A DNA stretch of 9,012 bases, taken from Fibrobacterota bacterium (GTDB taxonomy: Bacteria > Fibrobacterota > Chitinivibrionia > Chitinivibrionales > JANQEN01). Location: positions 1 through 9,012 of the forward strand of contig JAUXBV010000093.1 in assembly GCA_030619215.1 (NCBI GenBank), written 5' to 3'. A model generated the notes under the pieces. That model had not been told where the DNA came from and made no database searches. It saw nothing but the letters and a program-made list of their open reading frames with translations. The position numbers and the translations under genes are program-made. Shown here piece by piece: positions 1 through 6,963 of the stretch. Positions within the stretch are counted from its first letter, which is position 1. Each line of letters starts with the position of its first letter.

Positions 1-1
1 A

Positions 2-1528
2 ACAAAAAAGTGTCTTGTGATTGGCGCCGGGGTAAGCGGCATTCAGGCAGCTCTGGATATCGCAGACGCCGGATATGAAGTATTCCTCGTGGAGAAGAGC
101 GCAACAATCGGCGGGCATATGTCACAGCTTTCCGAGACATTCCCGACTCTTGACTGTTCACAGTGCATACTCACGCCGAAAATGGTAGCTGTTTCGCGCC
201 ATCCGAAGATTCACCTGCTCACCTACAGTGAAGTCGTCGATGTAAAGGGATATGTCGGCAACTTCCGCGTTAAGATAATGAAAAAGCCTCGATACGTAAC
301 TGACGATTGCAACCTCTGTGGAGACTGTGTCAAGGCCTGCCCCGAGGTCACCATCAATGAATACGACTGCGGGCTCACTTTGCGCAAGGCAATATATATT
401 CCCTTTCCGCAGGCGGTCCCGGCAAAATATGTTCTTGATACGGAATCATGCCTGGGTATAAACCCTCTGAGATGTGAAAAATGCAGGGAAGTATGTGATG
501 CAAAGGCAATTGATTATGATATGCAGCCGGAGATACTTGAAGAGGACATAGGATCAATCGTTGTGGCCACAGGCTATGACCTGTATCCAATCAGTAAAAT
601 ACCCGAGTATGGGTACGACAAATATGAAGATGTGATTGACGGGCTGCAGTTTGAACGCCTGCTGTCTGCATCCGGACCTACAAAGGGTGAGGTAAGAAGG
701 CCTTCGGACGGCAAGGTTCCCAAAGAGGTTGTTTTTATCCAATGTGTCGGCTCCCGCGATCCTGAAAACCACTTTCCTTACTGCTCAAAGATTTGCTGCA
801 TGTACACCGGCAAACATGCAATGCTGTACAAGCATCATGTCCCGGACGGAAACGCCTACGTTTTCTACATGGATATCCGTGCAGGGGGAAAGGATTACGA
901 GGAGTTCATACAGCGGGCTACCGAAGATGACCGCGTCATGTACATCCGGGGCAGAGTCTCAAAGATATTCAGGGAAGACGACAAAATAACAGTATGGGGT
1001 GTTGATACGCTTGCCGGCAAAAAGGTTGAGATAGCCGCTGATCTGGTAGTGCTGGCAACCGCCATTGTGCCTCGCCAGGAAACAATAGAGCTTGCAAAGA
1101 TGCTCAGAATTCAAATGGGTGCTGACAATTTCCTTAAGGAAGCCCATCCGAAGCTGAGGCCCGTGGAAACGCTCTCCGCGGGAATCTACCTGGCAGGTGC
1201 GGCCCAGGCTCCGAAAGACATTCCGGAAGCGGTTGCACAGGCCAGCGGCGCTGCGGGTAAAGTGGCTGGATTATTATCCTCCGATGAGTTAACCCATGAT
1301 CCTTCTGTTGTCCGGATCAATGAGAATGAGTGTAACGGGTGTGGTATATGTATAGATATCTGCCCCTATGAAGCACTCAGCCTTGATGAAGATAAAAATA
1401 TTGCTGTTGTTAACGAAATACTATGCGAGGGCTGCGGTAGTTGTGCTGCGGCATGCCCATCCGGCGCATCGCAGTTGAGAAACCTGACGGATGTACAGAT
1501 CGTTAAGATGTTAAGGGAGATGATATGA
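2..1528 (+). CDS. hdrA: HdrA-like FAD/iron-sulfur subunit (5' end cut off)
   Basis: CoB-CoM heterodisulfide reductase subunit A-like protein, a soluble FAD protein that performs flavin-based electron bifurcation in Hdr complexes. The frame is open to the left edge. The GTG at 17 is an internal Val of the first beta strand (KKCLVIGAGVSG), so the start lies upstream and an N-terminal domain may be missing. Numbering from that Val: dinucleotide fold GAGVSG at 3-8; HdrA signature DCSQCILTPKM at 46-56; ferredoxin cysteines 98/101/104/108; a second site at 145/153/156/160, with seven residues between the first two cysteines; CVGSRDP at 243-249 and CCMYTGKHA from 260; two C-terminal [4Fe-4S] motifs at 439/442/445/449 and 470/473/476/480. 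About 508 residues are visible, against roughly 650 for full-length HdrA. The stop overlaps the next start (ATGA), and the adjacent mvhD and hdrCB genes support the assignment. Identification is firm; its partners are inferred. Confidence 0.96.
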   Translation, partial: TKKCLVIGAGVSGIQAALDIADAGYEVFLVEKSATIGGHMSQLSETFPTLDCSQCILTPKMVAVSRHPKIHLLTYSEVVDVKGYVGNFRVKIMKKPRYVTDDCNLCGDCVKACPEVTINEYDCGLTLRKAIYIPFPQAVPAKYVLDTESCLGINPLRCEKCREVCDAKAIDYDMQPEILEEDIGSIVVATGYDLYPISKIPEYGYDKYEDVIDGLQFERLLSASGPTKGEVRRPSDGKVPKEVVFIQCVGSRDPENHFPYCSKICCMYTGKHAMLYKHHVPDGNAYVFYMDIRAGGKDYEEFIQRATEDDRVMYIRGRVSKIFREDDKITVWGVDTLAGKKVEIAADLVVLATAIVPRQETIELAKMLRIQMGADNFLKEAHPKLRPVETLSAGIYLAGAAQAPKDIPEAVAQASGAAGKVAGLLSSDELTHDPSVVRINENECNGCGICIDICPYEALSLDEDKNIAVVNEILCEGCGSCAAACPSGASQLRNLTDVQIVKMLREMI

Positions 1529-1950
1529 GCTTTGAGCCCAATATAGTGGCATTCCTTTGTAAATGGTGTTCCTCTGCGGGAGCTGACCTGGCAGGTGTAA
1601 GCAGGCTGGAGTATAAACCTAACGTTATACCGATACAGGTAAAATGCTCGGGCAGGGTAAATCCTTTATACATCCTGAAAGCACTGAAGGAAGGCGCTGA
1701 CGGTGTACTCGTATCCGGCTGCCATCCGGGTGACTGCCACTACGTAAAGGGAAACATGTATGCCCGCCGGCGTTTTGCAATACTTCGGAAATTACTGGAG
1801 TACATCGGTATAGAGCCTGAGCGCTTTCAGGTCTCGTGGATTTCCGCATCCGAGGGTACCAAGTTTGCGCAGGTAATTGATGAGGTAACGGAGAGCATCA
1901 GGGCTCTGGGCCCGCAAAAAAAGCTAACAAAGGTTGGATTTGATGAGTGA
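1525..1950 (+). CDS. mvhD: MvhD/FlxD-type iron-sulfur electron-transfer protein
   Basis: Small [2Fe-2S] protein of the MvhD/FlxD family, 141 aa, a normal length for the family. In methanogens it links the hydrogenase to HdrA; in bacterial Flx-Hdr complexes it links the flavoprotein module to HdrA. Conserved cysteines are visible at 12 and 15 (FLCKWC), 41 (KCSGRVNP), and 66 and 71 (SGCHPGDCHY, followed by VKGN and an Arg run). The ATG at 1525 overlaps the hdrA stop by 4 nt. A Shine-Dalgarno AAGGGAG at 1513-1519 sits five bases upstream of the start. No hydrogenase genes are nearby; the NAD(P)H-type flavoprotein three genes downstream makes the FlxD role more likely than a hydrogenase link. Family call is sure; the choice of partner is inference. 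Confidence 0.95.
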   Translation: MSFEPNIVAFLCKWCSSAGADLAGVSRLEYKPNVIPIQVKCSGRVNPLYILKALKEGADGVLVSGCHPGDCHYVKGNMYARRRFAILRKLLEYIGIEPERFQVSWISASEGTKFAQVIDEVTESIRALGPQKKLTKVGFDE

Positions 1951-2992
1951 TATTGAGGGAAACATACAAGCAAAAGCAAAAAAGCTTCTTAAGGATGGCA
2001 CGATAAAATATTTCATCGGTTATGAGAACGGAAGCGATCCATTACATACAACTCCCTGCTTTATAAAGAAAGCCGAAGATGTTGATAAAATAGTATGGAA
2101 TCCTTTGTGCGTAAACAACCTGGCCGGCTATTTGACCCATGACAAAAAGAGAGAATTAAAAAAGGGTGAAGAGGAAGATAAAAAACCGATTGGAATACTT
2201 GTTAAGGGGTGTGATTCAAAATCTCTGGTACAATTATTAAGCGAGCACAGAATAGAAAAGGATGAGGTAATAATATTCGGTGTACCTTGCGATGGTGTAA
2301 TAGACCCCAAAAAACTGGAAAAAGTATTGAAGGATAAAAACCTATCTGTAAATACAATAGATTCATTAACCATTCAGCATGATGGAAAGAATTATACCGT
2401 AAAAGTTAATGGAAAAAAATATTCATTTCCTAAAGATAAAATTGAGATGAGCAAATGCAGCGATTGTACACAGCCAAATCCGATTATTTCAGATGAGACC
2501 TTTGGGGAAAAGGTGAAAAAGAGCGATAAGAAGGATTATAAAACAGTGGAAGAGATAGAAGCACTTCCCTTAGCAAAAAGATGGAAATTCTGGTCGGATC
2601 AATTCGCAAAATGTATCCGATGCTCTGCATGCAGAAATGTATGCCCCGTATGCTATTGTAAAGAGTGTGTTGTTGACTCCGCTGATCTTGTTATCACACC
2701 GCAGACCACTTCTTCTGAAAAAGCAAACAAGATGCCCTGGCTGGAAAAGAATGTTGATCCGGCAGAAAACATGTTCTTTCACCTGACAAGAATGATGCAT
2801 ATGGCGGGAAGGTGTATCAACTGCGGTGAGTGTGAACGCGCCTGCCCTATGAATATACCGCTCAGCCTGTTGACAAAGAAACTGGAAAAAGAGGTAAAAG
2901 AGATGTTTGATTATGAAGCCGGCATAGATGTAGAGGCAAAGCCGCTTTTATCGATTTTTGAGGAGGATGACCCTGGTGACTTCATCAAATAG
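1943..2992 (+). CDS. 4Fe-4S dicluster protein, FlxC-like (FrhB/FdhB-related)
   Basis: Soluble iron-sulfur protein of 349 aa, probably an electron-transfer subunit between the NAD(P)H flavoprotein and MvhD/HdrA. The N-terminal half contains LVKGCDSKSLVQLL and IIFGVPCDG, resembling the fold of F420-hydrogenase/formate dehydrogenase beta subunits. Cysteines 172/175 (KCSDCTQPNP) follow. The C-terminal half has two ferredoxin motifs: 224/227/230/234, extended by Cys 237, 239 and 242 (CPVCYCKEC), and 291/294/297/301 (CINCGECERACP). I chose ATG 1943 rather than the in-frame TTGs at 1934 and 1940 because AAAGG at 1929-1933 is nine bases upstream; this gives an 8-nt overlap with mvhD. The gene is visibly AT- and Lys-rich compared with hdrA. 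The FlxC name rests on position between flxD-like and flxB-like genes and on the domains; the generic Fe-S dicluster call is safer. Confidence 0.85.
   Translation: MSDIEGNIQAKAKKLLKDGTIKYFIGYENGSDPLHTTPCFIKKAEDVDKIVWNPLCVNNLAGYLTHDKKRELKKGEEEDKKPIGILVKGCDSKSLVQLLSEHRIEKDEVIIFGVPCDGVIDPKKLEKVLKDKNLSVNTIDSLTIQHDGKNYTVKVNGKKYSFPKDKIEMSKCSDCTQPNPIISDETFGEKVKKSDKKDYKTVEEIEALPLAKRWKFWSDQFAKCIRCSACRNVCPVCYCKECVVDSADLVITPQTTSSEKANKMPWLEKNVDPAENMFFHLTRMMHMAGRCINCGECERACPMNIPLSLLTKKLEKEVKEMFDYEAGIDVEAKPLLSIFEEDDPGDFIK
2960..2966 (+). promoter_or_regulatory. Ribosome binding site deciding the start of the FlxB-like gene
   Basis: GAGGAGG inside the end of the preceding gene. It touches the ATG at 2967 with no spacer, so that ATG cannot use it well. 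It lies nine bases before the GTG at 2976, which is therefore the likely start. CTG at 2973 is a less likely alternative. Confidence 0.65.
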
Positions 2993-4016
2993 CTTCAAAG
3001 CTGAAAATTTTGTTATTAAGAAAGAGGATGTAGCACAATTCCTGAAAGGATTGTCCGATTATACAATTTATGCACCGGTGCAGGAAGAGGATACCGTTCT
3101 CTTCAAGGTAATACAAAATCCGGATAAGATTGCGCTTCATATTACAAACACTGTGAAATCACCGAAATTTGTAGTTCTGCCTCAGACTGAAACCATGCTG
3201 AAAGTTACAAAGGGTAAAGAAAACAGCATTAAAATCGATGAGCCGGTTTTGGATGAGAAAAACATACTATTTGGTATCAGGCCTTGCGACGCCAGGGGTA
3301 TCGCGATCCTTGACAAGGTGTTTTCCGGTGATTATAAAGACCCCTACTATGTAAAAAGAAGAGCCAATACCATAATGATTGGGCTTGCCTGTACCGACCC
3401 TCACAGGAACTGCTTCTGTACCTCCGTTGGCGGTGCGCCGGATTCAACAGACGGCCTTGACATGCTCTGGACTGATATCGGGGACTTGTATTTTGTCACA
3501 GTTCTTACTAAAAAAGGTATGAAGCTGGTAAAAGAAACCGTCATCTTTTCCAAAGCAACAAGTGAAAATACCAGGGTTATGAATAAAGTACATAAAACCG
3601 CACATGAGAAAATTACGGAAAAACTGAATGCAGATGCTTTACCGAAGAAACTTGAAAACCTTTTTGAGGATAAATACTGGGACGAAGTATCCATGAAATG
3701 CCTCGGCTGCGGGAGCTGCACCTACCTTTGCCCGACCTGCTACTGCTTTGATATAAATGATATTGAATACCGGGATAAGGTAAAAAGGGTAAGAACATGG
3801 GACTCCTGCCAGTTTTCCAGCTATACTATTCATACATCGGGGCATAATCCAAGGCCGAATAAAGAAAACAGAATGAGAAACAGAGTTTATCATAAATATA
3901 AATATCATCATGATAATTATAACGAGCTTGGATGCGTCGGCTGCGGCAGGTGTATAACCTATTGCCCGGTTGACATGAACCTGAAGGCAACAATCAAAGA
4001 ACTGGCAGAAAAATAG
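2976..4016 (+). CDS. 4Fe-4S dicluster protein, FlxB/AsrA-like
   Basis: Soluble iron-sulfur protein of 346 aa, related to anaerobic sulfite reductase subunit A (AsrA) and to FlxB/hydrogenase beta-type subunits. It probably takes electrons from the FAD protein encoded next. The N-terminal half contains GIRPCDARG (Cys 104) and LACTDPHRNCFCTS (Cys 139, 146, 148). The C-terminal half has a ferredoxin motif at 242/245/248/252 extended by Cys 255 and 257 (CPTCYC), a WDSC further on, and a second motif at 320/323/326/330 (CVGCGRCITYCP). GTG 2976 is preferred because of the well-spaced GAGGAGG, giving a 17-nt overlap with the previous gene. The next gene starts 2 nt after the stop. Similar length and a shared order of motifs suggest an ancient relationship with the preceding gene. 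Fe-S family call is strong; the FlxB name is contextual. Confidence 0.85.
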   Translation: MTSSNSFKAENFVIKKEDVAQFLKGLSDYTIYAPVQEEDTVLFKVIQNPDKIALHITNTVKSPKFVVLPQTETMLKVTKGKENSIKIDEPVLDEKNILFGIRPCDARGIAILDKVFSGDYKDPYYVKRRANTIMIGLACTDPHRNCFCTSVGGAPDSTDGLDMLWTDIGDLYFVTVLTKKGMKLVKETVIFSKATSENTRVMNKVHKTAHEKITEKLNADALPKKLENLFEDKYWDEVSMKCLGCGSCTYLCPTCYCFDINDIEYRDKVKRVRTWDSCQFSSYTIHTSGHNPRPNKENRMRNRVYHKYKYHHDNYNELGCVGCGRCITYCPVDMNLKATIKELAEK

Positions 4017-4018
4017 AT

Positions 4019-4942
4019 ATGGAAAATAATCCTTATAAGCCCGAGATTGCAGTAATCGAAAAGATACGCGAAGAAACCACGGGCCCCCGGGCTATCAAGA
4101 CATTCACCGTCTCCTTTCAGGACGAAAAGGTAAAAAAGAGCTTCACCTATAAATCCGGCCAAACTGCAATGCTCTCTGTTTTCGGTAAAGGCGAGTGCAT
4201 GATCTGTATCACCTCGACGCCGACAAAAAAGGGTTTCCTGGAGTTCAGTGTCATGTTGCAGGGGAAGGTTACCTCTGCCCTTCACGCACTGAAAGTGGGT
4301 GATACAATCGGGGTTCGCGGCCCTTATGGAAATGATTTTCCTCTGGATAAATGGAAGGGGAAGAATTTGCTGTTCATCGGCGGCGGTATCGGCCAGGCGC
4401 CGCTACGCTCCGTATACCTGAATGCCCTGGATAACCGGAAGGATTACGGTGATATCACCCTTATTTACGGAGCGAGAACGTTGAGCGACCTTGCCTACAA
4501 AGAGGAGATGTTTGAGCTGGAAAAGAGAGACGACGTCAATGTCTTTCTCTGCCTGGACTGGAAATTCGGCAAAGATGGGATAATTGACGAAGAGGCGGAG
4601 GAAGGCTGGGTTACCATAAACAGGAAAGAGCCTGCAAAAACAAAGCCCCGGAAAGGGACAAGCAGGTTTACCGGTTTCGTTCCGGAGGTTGTCACGGCAG
4701 TGAAGCCTTCTCCTGAAAATGCAATAGCCGTTAGCTGCGGCCCTCCCATTATGATTAAATATGCCGTGGCAAACCTGAAAACGCTCGGCTTTAAAGATGA
4801 TCAGATATATACAACCCTTGAAATGCGCATGAAATGCGGCATTGGAAAATGCGGAAGGTGTAACATCGGCAGTATTTACGTATGCAAAGACGGGCCGGTG
4901 TTCTCCATGTCACAATTGGAAAAAATACCAAAGGAATATTAA
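4019..4942 (+). CDS. FAD/NAD(P)H-binding oxidoreductase with C-terminal [2Fe-2S], FlxA/AsrB-like
   Basis: Ferredoxin-NADP reductase-fold protein of 307 aa, the likely NAD(P)H entry point of the complex. Order of parts: FAD-binding barrel with the ITSTP segment at 64-68 (the classical RxYS Arg/Tyr pair is not visible), NAD(P)-binding IGGGIGQAP at 120-128, CGPP at 240-243, and a C-terminal [2Fe-2S] site at Cys 273/278/281/289 (CGIGKCGRC) as in PyrK, AsrB and FlxA. Between LDW (179-181) and the FTGFV segment (217-221) there is a charged, Lys/Pro/Glu-rich stretch longer than I expect for the family. It follows the previous stop by 2 nt and has no convincing Shine-Dalgarno, so translation is probably coupled. 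NADH versus NADPH cannot be read from the sequence. AsrB is less likely because no asrC or other sulfite reductase gene is present. Confidence 0.9.
   Translation: MENNPYKPEIAVIEKIREETTGPRAIKTFTVSFQDEKVKKSFTYKSGQTAMLSVFGKGECMICITSTPTKKGFLEFSVMLQGKVTSALHALKVGDTIGVRGPYGNDFPLDKWKGKNLLFIGGGIGQAPLRSVYLNALDNRKDYGDITLIYGARTLSDLAYKEEMFELEKRDDVNVFLCLDWKFGKDGIIDEEAEEGWVTINRKEPAKTKPRKGTSRFTGFVPEVVTAVKPSPENAIAVSCGPPIMIKYAVANLKTLGFKDDQIYTTLEMRMKCGIGKCGRCNIGSIYVCKDGPVFSMSQLEKIPKEY
4930..4935 (+). promoter_or_regulatory. Ribosome binding site for hdrC
   Basis: AAAGGA, nine bases before ATG 4945. It supports starting hdrC at 4945 rather than at upstream in-frame codons such as that at 4882, which would overlap the FlxA-like gene by about 60 nt and add a non-HdrC N-terminus. 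Confidence 0.6.
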
Positions 4943-4944
4943 TA

Positions 4945-5349
4945 ATGTATCTCAAACTTTCGGTCAAAAATACAGAGAGTGACTTCGTAAAAAAGATTGA
5001 AGAGATCAGCGGGGAAAACCTCATGAAATGCAATCAGTGCGGTAAATGCTCCGCAGGCTGCCCGTCTGTTTCCAGGATGGAATCTCTTCCCAATCAGGTA
5101 ATACGACGGGTACAACTGGGCGACGAAAGCGTTCTGGAGGATGATACCATCTGGCTCTGCGCTTCATGTTTCACCTGTGCCGTTCGCTGCCCCAAGGGCG
5201 TTGACCTGTCAAAAGTCATGGAGGCGCTGCGGCTTTTAACCCTGAGAAAAAATGTTAACTATACACAGATAGAGAAAATACCCAGGGATGAGCTGGAAGT
5301 ACTCCCGCCCATTGCACTGGTAAGTAACTTTCGCAAAATGACGAGTTGA
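4945..5349 (+). CDS. hdrC: HdrC-like iron-sulfur subunit
   Basis: Heterodisulfide reductase subunit C-like ferredoxin, 134 aa, which carries electrons from HdrA to HdrB. Two [4Fe-4S] motifs are complete: Cys 29/32/35/39 (CNQCGKCSAGCP) and 72/75/78/82 (CASCFTCAVRCP). The C-terminal LPPIALVSNFRK at 120-131 is the usual HdrC tail. No membrane segment is visible, so this is the soluble HdrC type and not a DsrMK-like membrane form. The start at 4945 is set by the Shine-Dalgarno at 4930-4935 and by family length; it lies 2 nt after the FlxA-like stop. hdrB follows after 8 nt, the standard hdrCB pairing. Identification is firm. Confidence 0.96.
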   Translation: MYLKLSVKNTESDFVKKIEEISGENLMKCNQCGKCSAGCPSVSRMESLPNQVIRRVQLGDESVLEDDTIWLCASCFTCAVRCPKGVDLSKVMEALRLLTLRKNVNYTQIEKIPRDELEVLPPIALVSNFRKMTS

Positions 5350-5357
5350 GGTGATTG

Positions 5358-6260
5358 ATGAAAATTCCCTATTATCCAGGCTGCACGCTGAAAGCTCAGG
5401 GATTAGGATTTGAGACTTCCGCCATAGCGTCCGCCAAGGCTGTTGATATAGAAATGATGGAGCTTCAGCGGTGGAACTGCTGCGGTACTGTTTTCTCTCT
5501 GGCAAGCGACGATTTAATGCACTATATTGCACCGATCCGTAATTTCATTCGCGTTCAGGAAGCGGGATACGACAAAGTGGTAACGCTCTGCTCAATGTGC
5601 TACAACACGATGAAGCGTGCGAATTTACTGGTAAAAAATGATAGTGAGAAATTAAAAACATTAAATGATTTCATGTACCGCGAAGAAGATTATAAGGGAA
5701 ATGTAGAAATAGTTCACCTTTTAGAGCTTCTCAGGGATGAAATTGGTTTTGAAACTATTTCAAAGAAAGTGATAAGAAAATTCAACGAACTTAAAGTGGC
5801 CCCCTATTATGGCTGCATGCTTACCAGGCCCAAAGAAGTTGGCATTGACGACTGGGAAGAGCCCCAGATAATGGAAAATCTTATAACGGCTCTGGGTGCT
5901 GAAGTTGTTGATGATCCTATGCGTGGCGAATGCTGCGGCGCTTATCATACGGTAAACTCAAAGGATCTGGTTGCAGAGCGTACGCGTATGATCGTTACTT
6001 CTGCAAAAAACAGGGGTGCTGATATCATTGTACTGAGCTGCCCTCTGTGCGAGTTTAACCTTGGCACAAGGCAAAAAGATACTATTGAGATATATAGCGA
6101 TTTTTCCGGCATACCGGTTCTCTATTTTACCCAGCTTATGGCTCTTGCACTTGGGATGGGAAAAGAGGTCTGCCGGTTTGACCTGCACTATGTTGATCCA
6201 CGCCCCTTATTAATAGAAAAAGGGATTATTGAAGAAGGAGAAGAGAAAAATGCCAGATAA
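5358..6260 (+). CDS. hdrB: HdrB-like subunit with two CCG domains
   Basis: Heterodisulfide reductase subunit B-like protein, 300 aa, normal length. HdrB carries two noncubane [4Fe-4S] clusters, each held by a CCG domain, and is the catalytic subunit for disulfide cleavage in methanogens. Both CCG sets are intact: Cys 9, 41, 42, 78, 81 (YYPGC, NCCG, CSMC) and Cys 153, 192, 193, 228, 231 (YYGCM, ECCGAYH, CPLC). ATG 5358 is preferred over the adjacent TTG 5355; GAGG at 5348-5351 is six bases upstream. The 3' end overlaps the next gene by 11 nt. With a fumarate reductase iron-sulfur subunit encoded directly downstream, HdrB may pass electrons to that protein, or act on a thiol/disulfide substrate as in methanogen thiol:fumarate reductase. 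Identity is firm; the acceptor is inferred. Confidence 0.96.
   Translation: MKIPYYPGCTLKAQGLGFETSAIASAKAVDIEMMELQRWNCCGTVFSLASDDLMHYIAPIRNFIRVQEAGYDKVVTLCSMCYNTMKRANLLVKNDSEKLKTLNDFMYREEDYKGNVEIVHLLELLRDEIGFETISKKVIRKFNELKVAPYYGCMLTRPKEVGIDDWEEPQIMENLITALGAEVVDDPMRGECCGAYHTVNSKDLVAERTRMIVTSAKNRGADIIVLSCPLCEFNLGTRQKDTIEIYSDFSGIPVLYFTQLMALALGMGKEVCRFDLHYVDPRPLLIEKGIIEEGEEKNAR
6235..6240 (+). promoter_or_regulatory. Ribosome binding site for the FrdB/TfrB-like gene
   Basis: AAGGAG inside the 3' end of hdrB, nine bases before ATG 6250. It favours 6250 over the in-frame TTG at 6229, which would precede this site and add seven mostly Lys/Glu residues. Confidence 0.65.
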
Positions 6261-6951
6261 GGTAAAGACAAAAATGATCCGTGTACACATAATGGGAAAA
6301 GAGCACCTTGTACCCGAGGGCTTGACAATAATGAAGGCCATGGAGTATGCGGGTTACCGTTTTATACGCGGCGCAGGATGCCGTGCGGGTTTCTGCGGAG
6401 CATGCGGCACTGTTTACCGGTTAAAAGGTGACTATAAGCTCTATTTTGAATTAGCATGCCAGAGCGCTGCTATTGACGGCATGAGCCTTACACAACTGCC
6501 CTTTGTTCCTGCCAATAAAGCGACTTATACGGTTCGACTGATTAAAGAGACCGGCAATCCCATTCTTAAATTTTATCCCGAAGTTGCACGGTGTGTAAGC
6601 TGTAATACCTGTACAAAAGCATGTCCCCAACAACTCGAAGTTATGGACTATATCCAGGCAGCGCTGAAAAATGATATTGAAAAAGCTGCAAAACTCTCTT
6701 TTGACTGCATACAGTGCGGCCTTTGTGCTATACGATGCCCCGCAGAAATAGCTCAATATCACGTTGGACAGCTTGCAAGAAGAGTCTATGGAAAATTTGT
6801 AAAAAAATCGAACCAGCTAAACAAACGGTTGAATGAAACCAATAAAGGAAAATTTAATTCAGAGCTTGATGAGTTGATGAAAATGGATAAAGCTGCTATA
6901 AAACAGAAATATACCGAACGCGATTTAGAGTCTCTGGCAAAAAAGAAGTAG
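6250..6951 (+). CDS. frdB: Fumarate reductase iron-sulfur subunit, TfrB-type (no CCG domain)
   Basis: Iron-sulfur subunit of 233 aa that would wire the flavoprotein encoded next to the Hdr module. The N-terminal plant-type [2Fe-2S] domain has Cys 44/49/52 (CRAGFCGAC) and Cys 70 (LACQ). It is followed by two full ferredoxin motifs: 115/118/121/125 (CVSCNTCTKACP) and 153/156/159/163 (CIQCGLCAIRCP). This differs from respiratory SdhB/FrdB, where one cluster is normally [3Fe-4S]; here both sets have four cysteines, so two [4Fe-4S] clusters are predicted. The layout matches the front half of methanogen TfrB, whose C-terminal HdrB-like CCG part is absent here but supplied by the hdrB just upstream. 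Residues from about 185 on form a charged, Lys-rich tail. Overlaps hdrB by 11 nt. Domain call is strong; the symbol is by analogy. Confidence 0.85.
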   Translation: MPDKVKTKMIRVHIMGKEHLVPEGLTIMKAMEYAGYRFIRGAGCRAGFCGACGTVYRLKGDYKLYFELACQSAAIDGMSLTQLPFVPANKATYTVRLIKETGNPILKFYPEVARCVSCNTCTKACPQQLEVMDYIQAALKNDIEKAAKLSFDCIQCGLCAIRCPAEIAQYHVGQLARRVYGKFVKKSNQLNKRLNETNKGKFNSELDELMKMDKAAIKQKYTERDLESLAKKK

Positions 6952-6963
6952 GAGAGAAAATTT

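Noticed and set aside
17..19. GTG as the true start of hdrA
   Set aside because: The frame is open upstream and the residues before it (TKKCL) complete the first beta strand of the FAD fold, so this is an internal valine.
3401..3911. Overlapping minus-strand open frames opposite the FlxB-like gene (up to about 106 codons)
   Set aside because: They lie wholly opposite a strongly supported coding region, show no recognisable family, and have low-complexity Ser/Phe-rich translations typical of antisense frames.
4081..4092. GC-rich palindromic run near the start of the FlxA-like gene
   Set aside because: Very short and inside coding sequence; no T-run or spacing that suggests a terminator or operator.
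4019..4942. Anaerobic sulfite reductase (asrAB) for the pair at 2976-4942
   Set aside because: No siroheme subunit (asrC) is present, and the pair sits between mvhD/hdrA and hdrCB as in flx-hdr operons.
6250..6951. Calling the iron-sulfur subunit an ordinary respiratory SdhB
   Set aside because: Respiratory SdhB has [2Fe-2S], [4Fe-4S] and [3Fe-4S] motifs and membrane-anchor partners. This protein has two four-cysteine ferredoxin motifs and no anchor gene is present.
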